From NCBI GenBank assembly GCA_023254015.1, contig JALQYS010000038.1, positions 1-5,059 on the forward strand: DNA of 5,059 nucleotides, read 5' to 3'. A program made the position numbers and the translations under genes. This document shows, piece after piece, positions 4,826-5,059 of the stretch. A model generated the notes under the pieces. It had not been told where the DNA came from, did no database searches, and saw only the letters and a program-made list of their open reading frames with translations. Numbering within the stretch: the first letter of the stretch is position 1; each line of letters starts with the position of its first letter. This DNA comes from Paracoccaceae bacterium (GTDB lineage Bacteria > Pseudomonadota > Alphaproteobacteria > Rhodobacterales > Rhodobacteraceae).

Positions 4826-5059
4826 ATGCGCGTTTATTATGACCGCGACTGCGACATCAACCTCATCAAGGACAAGAAGGTTGCGATCCTCGGCTATGGC
4901 TCGCAAGGCCACGCCCATGCGCTGAACCTGCGCGATTCGGGTGCCAAGAACCTTGTTGTCGCCCTGCGTGAAGGCTCGCCCTCGGCCAAGAAGGCTGAAG
5001 GCGAAGGCCTGAAGGTCATGGGCATCGCCGAGGCGGCCGCCTGGTGCGACGTCATCATG
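4826..5059 (+). CDS. ilvC: Ketol-acid reductoisomerase IlvC (3' partial, first 78 residues)
   Basis: IlvC converts 2-acetolactate and 2-aceto-2-hydroxybutyrate to the dihydroxy acids of valine, leucine and isoleucine synthesis, using NADPH and Mg2+. Only the N-terminal part of the Rossmann domain is present: MRVYYDRDCD start, KKVAILGYGSQGHAHALNLRDSG (17-39) with the GxGxxG nucleotide loop, and LREGSPSAKKAE (47-58), where Arg48, Ser51 and Ser53 fit an NADPH 2'-phosphate pocket of the short class I enzyme. The ATG is set by GGAG (4814-4817), eight bases upstream. The gene runs off the right edge without a stop. Codons look less extreme in G/C than in neighbouring genes (several GAA, GTT, GGT), consistent with high expression. 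It is divergent from the Lrp-like pair and probably one of its targets. Confidence 0.96.
   Translation, partial: MRVYYDRDCDINLIKDKKVAILGYGSQGHAHALNLRDSGAKNLVVALREGSPSAKKAEGEGLKVMGIAEAAAWCDVIM

Noticed and set aside
1..5059. CRISPR array, tRNA, rRNA, insertion sequence or prophage attachment site
   Set aside because: I saw no regularly spaced direct repeats, cloverleaf-like segment, transposase motif or flanking duplication; coding density is high with known genes.

Overview
The window reads as chromosomal DNA of a GC-rich alphaproteobacterium, most likely Rhodobacteraceae (Rhodobacter/Paracoccus-like). The basis is strong G/C preference at third codon positions, the folP-glmM gene pair joined by an ATGA overlap, and the style of the encoded proteins. 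This placement is by recognition and was not tested by a search.

Left part (2-2235, + strand). An open frame runs in from the left edge. It starts as RTX-type calcium-binding nonapeptide repeats and becomes, without a frame break, the body of dihydropteroate synthase (FolP, folate synthesis). The switch falls at a short Asp-Gly-Gly stretch (about 137-148) that fits both families. The FolP N-terminus, with the first strand and the catalytic N-V-T-P-D-S-F-S motif, is absent. This is either a real rearrangement or a chimeric join in the assembly, and it is the oddest thing in the window. The stop of this frame overlaps the start of an intact glmM (phosphoglucosamine mutase, UDP-GlcNAc supply for the cell wall).

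Middle (2285-3670, + strand). A complete NAD(P)-dependent aldehyde dehydrogenase of the coniferyl-aldehyde-dehydrogenase type follows. Its ribosome-binding site lies inside the 3' arm of a GC-rich hairpin. It ends in a good intrinsic terminator (3677-3695), within a 99-bp convergent gap that contains three inverted repeats.

Right part (3770-5059). Two tandem Lrp/AsnC-family regulator genes lie on the minus strand. They overlap by four bases (GTGA), and the upstream one is divergent from ilvC (ketol-acid reductoisomerase, branched-chain amino acid synthesis), which runs off the right edge. The 127-bp divergent gap holds a perfect 9-bp inverted repeat with a 10-nt spacer (4749-4776), an AT-rich palindrome (4731-4747) and repeated T-tracts. 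The natural hypothesis is that the Lrp-like pair controls ilvC and itself through these sites. A near-copy of the AT-rich palindrome lies just beyond the other end of the regulator pair (3688-3708).

Apart from the RTX::FolP junction the genes are ordinary housekeeping, catabolic and regulatory genes. I see no mobile element, RNA gene or CRISPR array.
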